A DNA stretch of 53,034 nucleotides from Bacteroidia bacterium (GCA_028247315.1 JAOKFZ010000011.1:1-53034); one strand, 5' to 3'. Counted from the stretch's first letter, positions 36,154 through 45,561 are shown. The notes: generated by a model not told the origin, from the letters alone. Translations and numbers: made by a program.

Positions 36154-37494
36154 TTAGCTGAAATGCTCTAGTGTTTTCTTAATGCACGATGGCAATGCAA
36201 AAATCACGACCTTGTCATTGGCCATTATTTGAAAGTCTGGCTCGGCAATCCAGGCTCCATTATTTCGTATTATCCCACCTATGGTGGCATCTTTTGGCAA
36301 CTGCATCTCTCCTATTGGCACTTTCGTTGCTTTGGCATTCTCGCTTACATGTATTTCTATTACCTCAGCATCTAATCCATGTATACCCGCAATATTAATA
36401 ATATCTGCTTGTCTTACATACCTGAATATGTTGTTTGCTGCAATGAGTTTTTTATTGATAAGTGTATCAATACCAATGGTTTGTGACAGATTTATATAAT
36501 CCATATTCTCTACCATGGCTATTGTTTTTTCTACGCCATGATTTTTGGCAACCAAACAACTCATTATGTTGGTTTCCGAATTCCCTGTTACAGCAATAAA
36601 TGCATCCATATCTGATATGTTTTCATCTTCCAATAGGTGCACATCGTGACCATCGTCGTTTATGATGAGCGTTTCAGGCAAATCATCTGCTAACTCATTG
36701 CATCTCTCCGTATTAGATTCTATGAGTTTAACATTCTTCCTACGACTGATCTTTTTGGCAGTATTGTATCCCACATTGCCGCCTCCCATTATCATGACGT
36801 TTTTTACTTCATGTTTGGTCTTTCCAGATACTTCTCTAATCTGTTCTATACCTGCAGGCAAACACAGGAAAAATACGTGATCATTCTCTTCGTACACAAA
36901 ATCGTCATCTGGAATAATGGGTTCACCACTGCGTTCTATGGCGATGGTCTTGTAGTATTTTTCCTTATTGTACTCTTTGCACGCGTTTACAGTCTTATTT
37001 ATAAGCTTACTTTCCTTTTGCAAGTAGACACCCAAAAGCGTGAGTTTACCAAATTCGAAATCGAAGGCATTACTGAATGAAGATCGTCTTAAGAGTCGTA
37101 TGATTTCTTTTGAGGCTAAATCCTCCGGACTAATGATAACATCAATACCCATCCCTTCTAGGTCAAGTCTATCGCGTAGTTTTAAAAATTCCGAATTATT
37201 TACACGTGCTATTGTCTTTTTAGCACCCAGTTGTTTTCCTAAAGTAGCAATGGTAAGGTTGGTGGTTTCTGATGAGGTAACTGCTATGAGTAAATCTGCC
37301 TCTGAGATTCCCGCCTTATCCAGTATGCTCAACGAATAAGCACTTCCATGTACCGTGAGTAGATCCATCTCAGCATCAGCACGGTGTAGCACTTTGGCCC
37401 GTGTATCTATTAAAACTATGGAATGTGACTCCTTGGTAAGTAACCTCGCAAGGTGATACCCAACTTCTCCGCCTCCAGCGATTAATATTTTCAT
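36154..37494 (-). CDS. trkA: Trk system potassium transport regulator TrkA
   Basis: A 446-residue cytosolic protein with two RCK units, each an NAD-binding fold (MKILIAGGGEVGYHLA at the start, MIMGGGNVGYNTA near residue 234) followed by an RCK-C domain. It binds NAD(H)/nucleotides and gates TrkH. The ATG lies 10 nt after an exact -7 box, so it opens the trkAH transcript. Confidence 0.96.
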   Translation of the reverse strand: MKILIAGGGEVGYHLARLLTKESHSIVLIDTRAKVLHRADAEMDLLTVHGSAYSLSILDKAGISEADLLIAVTSSETTNLTIATLGKQLGAKKTIARVNNSEFLKLRDRLDLEGMGIDVIISPEDLASKEIIRLLRRSSFSNAFDFEFGKLTLLGVYLQKESKLINKTVNACKEYNKEKYYKTIAIERSGEPIIPDDDFVYEENDHVFFLCLPAGIEQIREVSGKTKHEVKNVMIMGGGNVGYNTAKKISRRKNVKLIESNTERCNELADDLPETLIINDDGHDVHLLEDENISDMDAFIAVTGNSETNIMSCLVAKNHGVEKTIAMVENMDYINLSQTIGIDTLINKKLIAANNIFRYVRQADIINIAGIHGLDAEVIEIHVSENAKATKVPIGEMQLPKDATIGGIIRNNGAWIAEPDFQIMANDKVVIFALPSCIKKTLEHFS

Positions 37495-37504
37495 AAAAGC
37501 GGTG

Positions 37505-37512
37505 CAAATGTA
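37505..37512 (-). promoter_or_regulatory. -7 promoter box of trkA-trkH
   Basis: TACATTTG on the minus strand, exact consensus, 10 nt before the ATG at 37494. No -33 TTTG is evident. Confidence 0.55.
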
Positions 37513-37544
37513 TAGTTATTCATATCGAAGTTAACTACACAAGC

Positions 37545-37985
37545 TTATTTTGTGTCTATCACCGCCATTACTGCTCTAGCAGAGGCTATTTTCTTCCTTA
37601 CACCATCTTTCACAACAAATACCTCTCCAGTAGTAAATACCATTTTTTTTCCTGGTTTCTCTACTTCACCGATGGCTAGTATGGTATCTCCATCTCCCGG
37701 ATGCAAGTAATCTACACTAATGTTTGCTGTAACCACACCCTTATCTACTGGCATAAGAGTATATGCGGCAAAACCCATGACTATATCCAGTATTGTTGCA
37801 GAAACTCCACCGTGTATAAAGCCATACTGCTGCAAGTGTATTTTTTCTATAGGCATCTCTCCTACTATTTTGCCTGCCTCTATCTCAGACAAATCAAAAC
37901 CCATATAATGCATAAAGTGCTGCCCGCTTAGACGCTCCCTTATTTTCTTTTTAAAATTCGGATCTTTTGATTGAAACTCGTCCAT
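37545..37985 (-). CDS. PaaI-type hotdog-fold thioesterase
   Basis: A 146-residue acyl-CoA thioesterase-like protein. The hotdog-fold signature is clear: HLQQYGFIHGGVSATILDIVMGFAA with the catalytic HGG-x-x-x-x-x-D, then VTANISVDYLHPGDGD. The frame is open up to 38081, but the ATG at 37985 (MDEFQSKDPNF) follows a complete promoter (below) by 8 nt and gives the usual length, so the longer form is rejected. Substrate unknown. Confidence 0.9.
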   Translation of the reverse strand: MDEFQSKDPNFKKKIRERLSGQHFMHYMGFDLSEIEAGKIVGEMPIEKIHLQQYGFIHGGVSATILDIVMGFAAYTLMPVDKGVVTANISVDYLHPGDGDTILAIGEVEKPGKKMVFTTGEVFVVKDGVRKKIASARAVMAVIDTK

Positions 37986-37993
37986 TGATCGGA

Positions 37994-38023
37994 CAAATAT
38001 AATACCGCAGACTATTGCATCAA
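37994..38023 (-). promoter_or_regulatory. Promoter of the thioesterase gene
   Basis: On the minus strand: TTG (38023-38021), a 19-nt spacer, TATATTTG (38001-37994), then 8 nt to the ATG at 37985. It decides the start of the gene. Confidence 0.7.
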
Positions 38024-38177
38024 GGGAATGGCACCAGTAATCCTGCGATAGCCTACAGTAGCTGTTAGGTTGAATAAACATGTATTAGAACCAAACAGAT
38101 TACCGACAAGCTACTTAGTAGGTATTGAGTTACAGAATCTCTTACATCTCAGCAGGCATATTGCACAAATAGCAATC

Positions 38178-38498
38178 TCAAAATGTCAACTCTTCATAGG
38201 CTCCTCTCAACTCTCCATAAGCGTGTCTTTGGCCTAGTCGCTTAGTTACAGCTAAACCTTGTTGGTAAATTTTCTCTGCTTCATCGTCTTCACTTATACG
38301 TTCATACAATTTACCTAAATGGTAGTACGTTGCAAAATAATCAGGTTGCTTTGCTACCAGATTCAGATATAGCAGTAGTGCTTCATCATCATTACCAAGA
38401 GATACATGCTCTGTTGCAAGAGCATAGAGCAAAAAAGCATCTTCTGGTGTTTCATTTAAAAAGGTTTTAATCTGCTCTATTCTGGCGTTACTTGACAT
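38178..38498 (-). CDS. Small TPR-repeat protein
   Basis: A 106-residue soluble protein with two to three tetratricopeptide repeats (EDAFLLYALATEHVSLGNDDEALLL and PDYFATYYHLGKLYERISEDDEAEKI are the clear ones). No signal peptide. It is divergent from etfB and has no obvious promoter box. Partner and role are unknown. Confidence 0.83.
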   Translation of the reverse strand: MSSNARIEQIKTFLNETPEDAFLLYALATEHVSLGNDDEALLLYLNLVAKQPDYFATYYHLGKLYERISEDDEAEKIYQQGLAVTKRLGQRHAYGELRGAYEELTF

Positions 38499-38518
38499 CT
38501 TTTTCAGCTATTTATCCG

Positions 38519-38526
38519 TACTTTTG
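38519..38526 (+). promoter_or_regulatory. -7 promoter box of the etfBA operon
   Basis: TACTTTTG, exact consensus, with a 28-nt AT-rich leader before the etfB ATG at 38555. A TTG lies 24 nt upstream. Confidence 0.6.
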
Positions 38527-38554
38527 TGCTCCAATTTTAATACAATTTTTTAGA

Positions 38555-39292
38555 ATGAAAATATTAGTATGCGTGAGTGTAGTACCAGATACTACTACCA
38601 AAATCACTTTTACCGATGGAGATACAAAGTTTAATAAGGCTGGTGTTCAGTTCATAATAAATCCATATGACGAGCTGGCTCTAACTAGAGCGTTAGAATT
38701 AACTGAGGCTAGTGCAGGTTCTGTTACCGTAATCACAGTAGGAGAAGCAGATGCAGATCCTATCATTAGGAAAGCCCTAGCTATGGGTGCTGGTGATGCT
38801 ATTCGTGTGGACGGAAGTGCTAAAGACGGAATGTACGTTGCAGCTCAAATAGCCGAACAGGCAAAACTAGGGGAATATGACTTGGTGCTCACCGGTCGTG
38901 AGTCTATAGACTACAACGGAGGACAAGTACAGGGTCTTGTAGCAGAAATGCTCGAATGGCCGGTCATAAATGTGGCTACCTCTATAGATGTGGCAGATAA
39001 TATAGTGACTGCGACTAGAGATATAGATGGTGGTAGAGAAACGGTATCTGCACCGCTACCCTGCGTAGTGAGTGCTCAAAAAGACCTATGCGAGCCCCGT
39101 ATACCAAATATGAGAGGCATCATGCAAGCACGTAGCAAACCATTGAACGTTGTGGCTGCGACAGATAAATACGACTACACAAGCGTTGCTAAGTATGAAC
39201 TTCCTCCTGTAAAAGGCGGCGTGAAGATGATAGATGCAGCAGATGCAGAGCAATTGATAGATATATTACACAACGAAGAAAAATTATTTTAG
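38555..39292 (+). CDS. etfB: Electron transfer flavoprotein subunit beta
   Basis: The 245-residue beta subunit of ETF, which takes electrons from acyl-CoA and other dehydrogenases. The start MKILVCVSVVPDTTTKI and the ALELTEA, TGRESIDYNGGQVQGLVAEML and PCVVSAQKDLCEPRIPNMRGIMQA segments (the last including the ETF beta signature) are all present. The frame is open from 38492, but the ATG at 38555 is the conserved start and lies after the promoter. etfA follows after 3 nt. Confidence 0.97.
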   Translation: MKILVCVSVVPDTTTKITFTDGDTKFNKAGVQFIINPYDELALTRALELTEASAGSVTVITVGEADADPIIRKALAMGAGDAIRVDGSAKDGMYVAAQIAEQAKLGEYDLVLTGRESIDYNGGQVQGLVAEMLEWPVINVATSIDVADNIVTATRDIDGGRETVSAPLPCVVSAQKDLCEPRIPNMRGIMQARSKPLNVVAATDKYDYTSVAKYELPPVKGGVKMIDAADAEQLIDILHNEEKLF

Positions 39293-39295
39293 GAG

Positions 39296-40261
39296 ATGGC
39301 AGTAATAGTATACGCAGAAAGCGATAACGGACTATATAAGAAATCAAGTTTTGAGGCTGTAACCTACGGCAAAGACTTGGCAAATAAACTAGGCACAACT
39401 TGTTTGGCTGTTTCTATAGGAAGCAAAGGAGCCGAAAATTTAGGGACATTTGGTGCAGACAAGCACATGCACGTAGAAAATGACGTTCTAGCTACGTTCA
39501 ATCCCCAAGCATACTCCAAGGTGCTTAGTGAAGTTTTTGAGGGTCATAACGGGAGCGTATTAGTGTTATCTCAGACATATAACGGAAAGTCCATTGCTCC
39601 TCTTTGTGCAGTAAAACAAAACGCTGCACTAGTAACAGGGATAGTGGATATGGCAGATACCAATGGAGGCTTTACAGTAAAGAAAACTACTTTTTCGAGT
39701 AAAGCCATTGCTCATGTAAGTATTAAGCAGGATAAAAAAGTACTTACTGTTATACCCAACTCATACAAGATAGCGAGAGATGGTGACGATGTAAGTGTTG
39801 AAGAAGCGACTACATCTGTGATAGATGGAGATGTAAATAGCGTCGTAATATCAATCAATAAAGAAACCGGCAAAGTGCCTTTGACTGAAGCAGAACTTGT
39901 AATCTCAGCAGGTAGAGGCCTAAAAGGGCCAGAAAACTGGAATCTGGTAGAGGATTTGGCGGCTGCACTCGGTGCCGCTACTGCTTGCAGTAAGCCAGTA
40001 AGTGACATGGAGTGGAGACCCCACAGTGAGCACGTTGGACAAACGGGCATCACAATAGTGCCGAATCTGTATATTGCAGCAGGAATATCTGGAGCGATAC
40101 AGCACCTGGCTGGTGTAAGTAGCAGTAAGGTCATTTGTGTAATAAACACAGATCCAGAAGCTCCATTTTTCAAAGCCGCAGACTACGGAATTGTAGGAGA
40201 TGTATTTGAAGTATTACCGAAATTACTCAAGAGAGTAAAAGAAGTAAGAGGTCAGTCCTAA
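39296..40261 (+). CDS. etfA: Electron transfer flavoprotein subunit alpha
   Basis: The 321-residue alpha subunit, which binds FAD through its C-terminal domain. The signature around residues 200-290 is intact: AGRGLKGPENW, GAATACSKPVSDMEW, VGQTGITIVPNLYIAAGISGA and IQHLAGVSSSKVICVINTD. Co-transcribed with etfB (3-nt gap) and the nuclease-like gene (16-nt gap). Confidence 0.97.
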   Translation: MAVIVYAESDNGLYKKSSFEAVTYGKDLANKLGTTCLAVSIGSKGAENLGTFGADKHMHVENDVLATFNPQAYSKVLSEVFEGHNGSVLVLSQTYNGKSIAPLCAVKQNAALVTGIVDMADTNGGFTVKKTTFSSKAIAHVSIKQDKKVLTVIPNSYKIARDGDDVSVEEATTSVIDGDVNSVVISINKETGKVPLTEAELVISAGRGLKGPENWNLVEDLAAALGAATACSKPVSDMEWRPHSEHVGQTGITIVPNLYIAAGISGAIQHLAGVSSSKVICVINTDPEAPFFKAADYGIVGDVFEVLPKLLKRVKEVRGQS

Positions 40262-40277
40262 CTCTTTAGATTCAACT

Positions 40278-40871
40278 ATGGACGAAAAAATACAGCTTAA
40301 TATAATTGGTCTCACCGCTGGTCATTCTCAACGCAATAGCTACACCCTTATACTGGGTGAAGACGAAGGTGTCCTTAAATTACCCATAGTAATTGGCAGT
40401 TATGAGGCTCAGTCTATCGCATTGATTATAGAAGGATTATCTCCACAGCGTCCGCTCACACATGATCTAATGTTTGAAACAATGACCAAATTTGGTATCG
40501 AAATAACAGAGGTAGTCATTGATAATTTAAAAGAAGGTGTTTTCTATGCAAAATTAATAACCGTGCAAAATGGTATAGAGCATGCCATAGATTCGCGTAC
40601 AAGCGACGCTGTTGCACTTGCATTAAGAGCAAAATGCAATATTTACACCTACAAAAACATACTGGATGATGCTGGTGTGGAGTACGAAAATCAGGATGAT
40701 GAACTGGATGAACCCAGCCACATAGCCGAAGAAAACGTGAAACCTGAAGAACAGAACAGTTTGAGTACCATGACAGTCCACCAGCTTAATAACGAGTTAG
40801 AAAAAGCTATTCAGGTAGAGGATTACGATCGTGCCGCATTACTTCGTGACGTTATTAATACACGTAAATAA
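40278..40871 (+). CDS. Bifunctional nuclease-domain (DUF151) protein with UVR motif
   Basis: A 197-residue protein. Residues 1-130 form the BFN/DUF151 domain (LPIVIGSYEAQSIAL, RPLTHDLM, IDSRTSDAVALALRAKCNIY), named for plant homologues with RNase/DNase activity. The last 35 residues (MTVHQLNNELEKAIQVEDYDRAALLRD) are a UVR-type helix pair as found in UvrB/UvrC. It is the third gene of the etfBA operon, an arrangement I recall from other Bacteroidota; the reason for the linkage is unknown. Confidence 0.9.
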   Translation: MDEKIQLNIIGLTAGHSQRNSYTLILGEDEGVLKLPIVIGSYEAQSIALIIEGLSPQRPLTHDLMFETMTKFGIEITEVVIDNLKEGVFYAKLITVQNGIEHAIDSRTSDAVALALRAKCNIYTYKNILDDAGVEYENQDDELDEPSHIAEENVKPEEQNSLSTMTVHQLNNELEKAIQVEDYDRAALLRDVINTRK

Positions 40872-40904
40872 AATTACCTAATACCGATTCTTTGATGGCC
40901 TACA

Positions 40905-43900
40905 CTACTCTATAACAATCTTATAGTTTACTAAGGTGCCGTCAAACTGAGCTACCTGCAATAGGTATACTCCAACACTTAGGGCCTTGGTATCTATACG
41001 TACGTCGCCTTGTACTTTGGATTTGGAAACCACCTTGCCTGATACCGTTTTGAGCTCATAGCTGTAAGCAGCATTGCTGTTAGCCGTGATATGCACTGCG
41101 TCTGTTGCTGGATTAGGATAAATCTCCCAATTAGCCTGAACTACTCTTGTTACACTTGTCTTATCGTCTTCTTTACCATAAATAAAGCTTAGTGCCCCTG
41201 AACGTTGTGATCTGTCTATATCGTATGTGGCGGATACAAAATTGGTAAGTATCACTGCGTCGAACAATTCAATATCGTCTATATACCAACCTTCAGCTGC
41301 GGCACCACCGTCACTCGCTAATCTAAATCGAATATCTATAGATTCACCAGCAAATAAGCTTAAATCTATAGTAGACGTGAGAAAAGAATCACTATTTCCA
41401 GAAAATGCATTCCTACCGGAAATAGCACTTGCAGGATTAATTTGAATTTCATCATTGTACCCGTTTTCTATAAAAAATGGGCCAGCATCTGTCCAAATAC
41501 CGTCTACTCCTATTTCTACAACTGCACCATCCCATGTTTTCTCTGTAATGTACCAATGAGAGAAGCTTAAAACAGGGCTACTTAAATCCGTCAAATTAAA
41601 TGATCTAGAAAGAGTGTAGTCACTCTCAGACTCTTCATTCACGGCGTACCAGCTACTTGCACCGCTATTTCTCCGAGTAGAAGTGATACTAAAACCATTG
41701 GCTCCGGCCGCCGCATTTGTCGTCCAATTATTGCTTCCATTTTCTATGTCATCTTCAAAAATAACCGTAGTCCATTGCTTGAAATTTGGCACGACTCTAT
41801 ACGTGCATATCAATGAATCATTGGATTGCAAGCTGTCTATTCCCAATGTGATTATTCCATTGGCAAAAGTTGCTCCGCAACTCAAGCTCGCAATATCTAA
41901 AGTCACGTTATTGTCTAATGTATCTAATAAAATGATATTCTTAATTGTCCTTTGTGTCTTGTTAGCAGCACCAATGGTGTATATCAAGCTACTATCGTTA
42001 TCAGCTTCTCGTGGTGCTGTTTTAGACAAGACGATATCTCCTAGCAAATAGGACGGAATACTAAAATCTTCTTGCCCATCACTTCTATCATCACTGCTTC
42101 CTTGATCTGCATCTGCTCCCAAACCTCGCCTAGCAAATACTTGCCAAATGAGCAGTTCGTTTTTTCCATTATTGTTTAACTTGTCTGCCAGTATAATTGC
42201 ATCTCTTCCGTCTTCAAATCCGGGATTACAGTTTTGCAATTTGAGTGCGTCTATGACAAGCTGAATGGTCATATTATTACCACCAGTACCTCTATATATG
42301 TCTGCATCGTAACCATGTTTTTCAATCATAGCCCAGTATAAATCCCACAACATACTGCACCAGACACTACCTACTCCATGAGGCACAGAAAAAGTCTTAA
42401 TATCGTCATATGTATAGGGACTACTAGTCATTCGGGTAGAGTACGGGTAGGGCCTTATGCCTCCACCTGTCACAGCTTCATTCGTCACATATGTCCCTAT
42501 TCCTCTAGAGTCAATACCGGAGTCTCCTGATTCATGCGTCATCACCAAACCAAAGAAGTCACTCCAACCTTCACCCATTTGCTCTTCGTTACTAAGGCAA
42601 CCGCTAGCAGCAGGCCCACCAGTAAGCCTATTGCTTATTCCATGACCAAACTCGTGAGCTATCACTCCATTATCAAAATCGGAGTCGAATGTACTTGTCG
42701 CTACCACACTAGAGTCGTATAAACTCACACTTACTGGTTGCGTAGCGAGCAAATTCTTTATAGCTATACCGTCCGTATTACCAATTAGTATACTAGGTAT
42801 GTTGATTGTGTTATCCGCACCTCCCATTAATATAGGATTATTGTCATCGCTGTATATAACTACTGCAATAGCTCCTGCATCTTGGGCATTTTTTACCTTT
42901 ACCGTAAAAGTACAGCTCCTACGTTCTATCAAAGCAATATTACCGTTAATAACCGCAGCATTGATTAACGACTGACAACCTTTATCTGATTCTGCAGATC
43001 CATCCTGTACAAGTACCAGATTACCAGTAATAGGTGTCCCGGTTAGTTGAGGTCCAAAGGATGCTCTATTGCTGCTTTTCTTACCACTGATAGTGCTTGG
43101 AGCGTTAACCTGAAAATAGTCGCTTGGAGCTGAAGTATTCCACAGAAACATCTGCATTCTTGGACTTATCCCATCTGGAGGAGTAGCCATATTTGCATTA
43201 TTTGTACCACTACCGTCTTGAGCATCCGCGTTTACATGGTCGTTGCCAAGTCCACCATTACCATAATTATTTACTTGAAAGTTCCCAGATTGCTCATCAA
43301 AACCGTAGTGCCACCATACATCATGAAGCACATTGTTCCAATAAAAAAGATTGGTAATAGCTGCGTCGGTATATAATGCTGCACTTTGATTTATATCAAA
43401 CGCATTATTAAACGTTAGCGTGCTGCCTCCATCTGGGCTTGTACCCGGTATATTATCATCGTCCTTATCTTCACTCGCATACACATTATTCCCACGTGTA
43501 ATGCTATACTCAGGTCCTGATGCCCCATTCGTATCATGCCAACCATAAGGTGATGCGTCTGCATCATCTGGATTGAGAACAATGGTTCTAACACCGTGAT
43601 TAGGACTCTCTGTAGGCATTGCAAAAACGTTGTAAGATGAACTTGTTGTCATTTTGTACTTTACGGTAATACCCGTTTGCAAAGGAGCATAAGGAAGATG
43701 TGTAGTACTTGCTTTTCCAAAAGAATGGAGCTGACAGGAAACTACCCAATCGTTCTGATTTAATATAGCACCATTACTCGCATCTATTCTGGTATTAAAC
43801 CAATGTTTGTGATCTTTTTCATAAAGAGAGACATTGTAAGCAGGTACCACAACCTTTCCTACAAGTATCCACAGTTTCTGCAATTTGATCGTTTCATCCG

Positions 43901-44327
43901 ATAAAACAGAATTATTCAACTCATAGAACCCAGGAGAGAGTTCTTGCACATCTGAAATAGCCACTTTAGTCTTCGTTTTAACCAAAACATTAAGTGCTTC
44001 TGAAGCAGAGAAGCCAAAACGTTCAGATTGGATCAGATTTTCAACGTTCACAATGAAATTCTGTCTTACCTGAAGGACCTCTTCCTGATTCATCGTTATG
44101 ACAAAATTTGCTTGAAAAACGTCAATCCCACTATGTGTTTGCACACCGTATACAACTTGTGCCCCAGAACCTGTAACTACAGAATTGGTAATTCTAAATT
44201 GAGGTACAAAGCCTTGTTTTGAAATAGCAGCAGTGAGATGGTCTTTAATCACAGCTCTACTCGGTTCTGAGGAAGCAATAGCTACTACAACAAAAAAAGC
44301 GGACAGTACAGTTAACAATTTTCTCAT
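40905..44327 (-). CDS. Secreted fungalysin-family (M36) zinc metallopeptidase with PA domain and T9SS tail
   Basis: An 1140-residue secreted protein. Signal peptide to about 20; FTP-like propeptide (about 40-190); M36 catalytic domain with HEFGH at 558-562 (VIAHEFGHGISNRLTGG) and the third zinc ligand Glu586 in GEGWSDFFGLV. A protease-associated (PA) domain (about 400-545; NIALIERRSCTFTVKVKNAQDAGAIAVV) is inserted before the zinc motif. Then a DUF11-like stretch (SKTAPREADNDSSLIYTI), a carbohydrate/jelly-roll-like domain (about 860-1010; AAAEGWYIDDIELFD) and a type A T9SS sorting domain (IYPNPATDAVHI ... GVYLLQVAQFDG). It probably digests external protein. Single-gene unit. Confidence 0.94.
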   Translation of the reverse strand: MRKLLTVLSAFFVVVAIASSEPSRAVIKDHLTAAISKQGFVPQFRITNSVVTGSGAQVVYGVQTHSGIDVFQANFVITMNQEEVLQVRQNFIVNVENLIQSERFGFSASEALNVLVKTKTKVAISDVQELSPGFYELNNSVLSDETIKLQKLWILVGKVVVPAYNVSLYEKDHKHWFNTRIDASNGAILNQNDWVVSCQLHSFGKASTTHLPYAPLQTGITVKYKMTTSSSYNVFAMPTESPNHGVRTIVLNPDDADASPYGWHDTNGASGPEYSITRGNNVYASEDKDDDNIPGTSPDGGSTLTFNNAFDINQSAALYTDAAITNLFYWNNVLHDVWWHYGFDEQSGNFQVNNYGNGGLGNDHVNADAQDGSGTNNANMATPPDGISPRMQMFLWNTSAPSDYFQVNAPSTISGKKSSNRASFGPQLTGTPITGNLVLVQDGSAESDKGCQSLINAAVINGNIALIERRSCTFTVKVKNAQDAGAIAVVIYSDDNNPILMGGADNTINIPSILIGNTDGIAIKNLLATQPVSVSLYDSSVVATSTFDSDFDNGVIAHEFGHGISNRLTGGPAASGCLSNEEQMGEGWSDFFGLVMTHESGDSGIDSRGIGTYVTNEAVTGGGIRPYPYSTRMTSSPYTYDDIKTFSVPHGVGSVWCSMLWDLYWAMIEKHGYDADIYRGTGGNNMTIQLVIDALKLQNCNPGFEDGRDAIILADKLNNNGKNELLIWQVFARRGLGADADQGSSDDRSDGQEDFSIPSYLLGDIVLSKTAPREADNDSSLIYTIGAANKTQRTIKNIILLDTLDNNVTLDIASLSCGATFANGIITLGIDSLQSNDSLICTYRVVPNFKQWTTVIFEDDIENGSNNWTTNAAAGANGFSITSTRRNSGASSWYAVNEESESDYTLSRSFNLTDLSSPVLSFSHWYITEKTWDGAVVEIGVDGIWTDAGPFFIENGYNDEIQINPASAISGRNAFSGNSDSFLTSTIDLSLFAGESIDIRFRLASDGGAAAEGWYIDDIELFDAVILTNFVSATYDIDRSQRSGALSFIYGKEDDKTSVTRVVQANWEIYPNPATDAVHITANSNAAYSYELKTVSGKVVSKSKVQGDVRIDTKALSVGVYLLQVAQFDGTLVNYKIVIE

Positions 44328-44373
44328 TATGTGTTTGGCAATATAGATATACGTTTTGAACTTACCCTCATAT

Positions 44374-44724
44374 TTAACTTTTCAGGTCTTCTATACAATT
44401 TAACAACTTAGTCAGCTTATCGTTTGCTGATTTATGGTATCTATCTAACTCTTCGCCGAGTTGCTGTAGCTGATGCGTTAACATATCTGTAGTCTCCTTT
44501 TCTATTCCATCTTTAAACATCTGACCTTTGCCAAGAAGTAACCACTCGGCGTTTATTTTAGGATAAGCTGTGAGGATTTGCTCTACAGCAGTGACACTCA
44601 CCTTATTTCTACCGCTACTAATGTGAGACAGTATTACGGTGCTTATACCTGTTGCTTTAGAAAAGGAAGACTTGTTTATAGTCGTCTTCTTGATTAACTG
44701 TTCTACCCGATTATTTATGCTCAT
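44374..44724 (-). CDS. XRE-family helix-turn-helix repressor
   Basis: A 116-residue protein. Residues 1-70 are a Cro/CI-type HTH (NRVEQLIKKTTINKSSFSKA, then GISTVILSHISSGRNKVSVTAVEQIL), ending in the INAEWLLLGKGQMF segment common to Bacteroidota phage-like regulators. The rest is a predicted coiled coil (TDMLTHQLQQLGEELDRYHK), probably for dimerisation. I use the ATG at 44724. The open frame continues to 44808, but those codons are the operator repeats read as TNVNLTNVN. It very likely represses itself through that array. No prophage genes are nearby. Confidence 0.88.
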   Translation of the reverse strand: MSINNRVEQLIKKTTINKSSFSKATGISTVILSHISSGRNKVSVTAVEQILTAYPKINAEWLLLGKGQMFKDGIEKETTDMLTHQLQQLGEELDRYHKSANDKLTKLLNCIEDLKS

Positions 44725-44731
44725 AAATATA

Positions 44732-44778
44732 TTAACAAATGTAAAACTATTAACATTTGTTAAATTAACATTTGTTAA
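44732..44778 (-). promoter_or_regulatory. Triple palindromic operator over the XRE gene promoter
   Basis: Two identical 14-bp dyads TTAACATTTGTTAA stand at 44750-44763 and 44765-44778 (15 bp apart), and a third with one mismatch (TTAACAAATGTAAA) at 44732-44745. The third contains the -7 box TACATTTG of the XRE gene (minus strand, 44743-44736), 11 nt before its ATG. Binding there would block transcription. Confidence 0.75.
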
Positions 44779-44927
44779 ACATCGCCTATCGATTATTAAA
44801 TTATGCACCTAAAATGAACTTCTTAAATTAAACGTTAGTTATTGATTAATAGATAATTACGGATATTTAATTAACAATTATTAATACTACGACACAATGA
44901 CCTGACACGCTATATCCGAAAGATTTT

Positions 44928-44935
44928 TACATTTG
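44928..44935 (+). promoter_or_regulatory. -7 promoter box of the DUF6580 gene
   Basis: TACATTTG, exact consensus, 19 nt before the ATG at 44955. No -33 TTTG is seen. Confidence 0.5.
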
Positions 44936-44954
44936 CGTAGTATTTAACAATCAG

Positions 44955-45491
44955 ATGAAAAAGACAGACATAATCATACTTGCCGTAGTTCTATTAGCCT
45001 TAGTAGTTGTACGCTCAGTTTTCAATATTCCAAATTTCAATCCTATGGGTGCTGTAGCCTTAATGGGCGGAATGCTAGCCGCTAAAAAATTGTGGGCTTG
45101 GGTTCTTCCGTTTGCAGCTTTATTTTTAGGTGACGTAATAATGGGTCTCTCCTCCCCCATGCATGCAGAGTATTTATTTAGTGTAAACTTCTTTTTTGTA
45201 TATGCTTCATTTGCCGCTATAATCGGTGTAGGAATATTTTTTTGCAAAAATCCATCTCTCACGAAAGTTTTCGGAGGTAGTATTTTAGCAGCAGTTGCCT
45301 TCTTTCTGATTTCGAATGCAGGTTCTTGGATGCTAATGCCACAATATTCAAAAGACTTTGGTGGTTTAATGACTTCGTACGAAATGGCTTTACCATTTTT
45401 TAGAGCAACACTTGTTAGCCAAATAATATTTAGCTGCAGTATATATCTAGTATATCAACTAGCAACGAGTAAGAAAGTAGCTATAGCTTAG
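44955..45491 (+). CDS. DUF6580-like integral membrane protein
   Basis: A 178-residue protein with five or six membrane helices. NIPNFNPMGAVALMGGMLAA, the LPFAALFLGDVIMG segment and NAGSWMLMPQYSKDFGGLMTSYEMALPFF match a family of small membrane proteins that I recall as DUF6580, reminiscent of ECF-type substrate-binding membrane components but unproven. Divergent from the XRE gene and ended by a strong terminator. Confidence 0.78.
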   Translation: MKKTDIIILAVVLLALVVVRSVFNIPNFNPMGAVALMGGMLAAKKLWAWVLPFAALFLGDVIMGLSSPMHAEYLFSVNFFFVYASFAAIIGVGIFFCKNPSLTKVFGGSILAAVAFFLISNAGSWMLMPQYSKDFGGLMTSYEMALPFFRATLVSQIIFSCSIYLVYQLATSKKVAIA

Positions 45492-45527
45492 TTAATAACG
45501 ATTAAAAAGACTTTAGCCCTTGGGCAT

Positions 45528-45561
45528 AAAAAAACACAGATTATACAATCTGTGTTTTTTT
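45528..45561. terminator. Bidirectional terminator between DUF6580 and DUF1015 genes
   Basis: A 15-bp perfect stem AAAAAAACACAGATT / AATCTGTGTTTTTTT with a 4-nt loop, symmetric in A and T runs, between two convergent genes. Confidence 0.92.

Noticed and set aside
37986..38081. N-terminal extension of the thioesterase
   Set aside because: It lies over the promoter (37994-38023) and is not part of the hotdog fold.
41683..42051. A 122-codon plus-strand frame opposite the M36 protease
   Set aside because: Antisense shadow; the minus-strand product has a complete domain series across this segment.
44374..44778. Possible prophage remnant around the XRE gene
   Set aside because: The repressor and its operators look phage-like, but there is no integrase, attachment repeat or structural gene nearby.
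44750..44778. CRISPR-like repeats
   Set aside because: Two 14-bp copies with a 1-bp gap are palindromic operators, not a repeat-spacer array; no cas genes are present.
44725..44808. N-terminal extension of the XRE protein
   Set aside because: The extra residues are the operator repeats read as codons (TNVNLTNVN); the ATG at 44724 starts the HTH domain.
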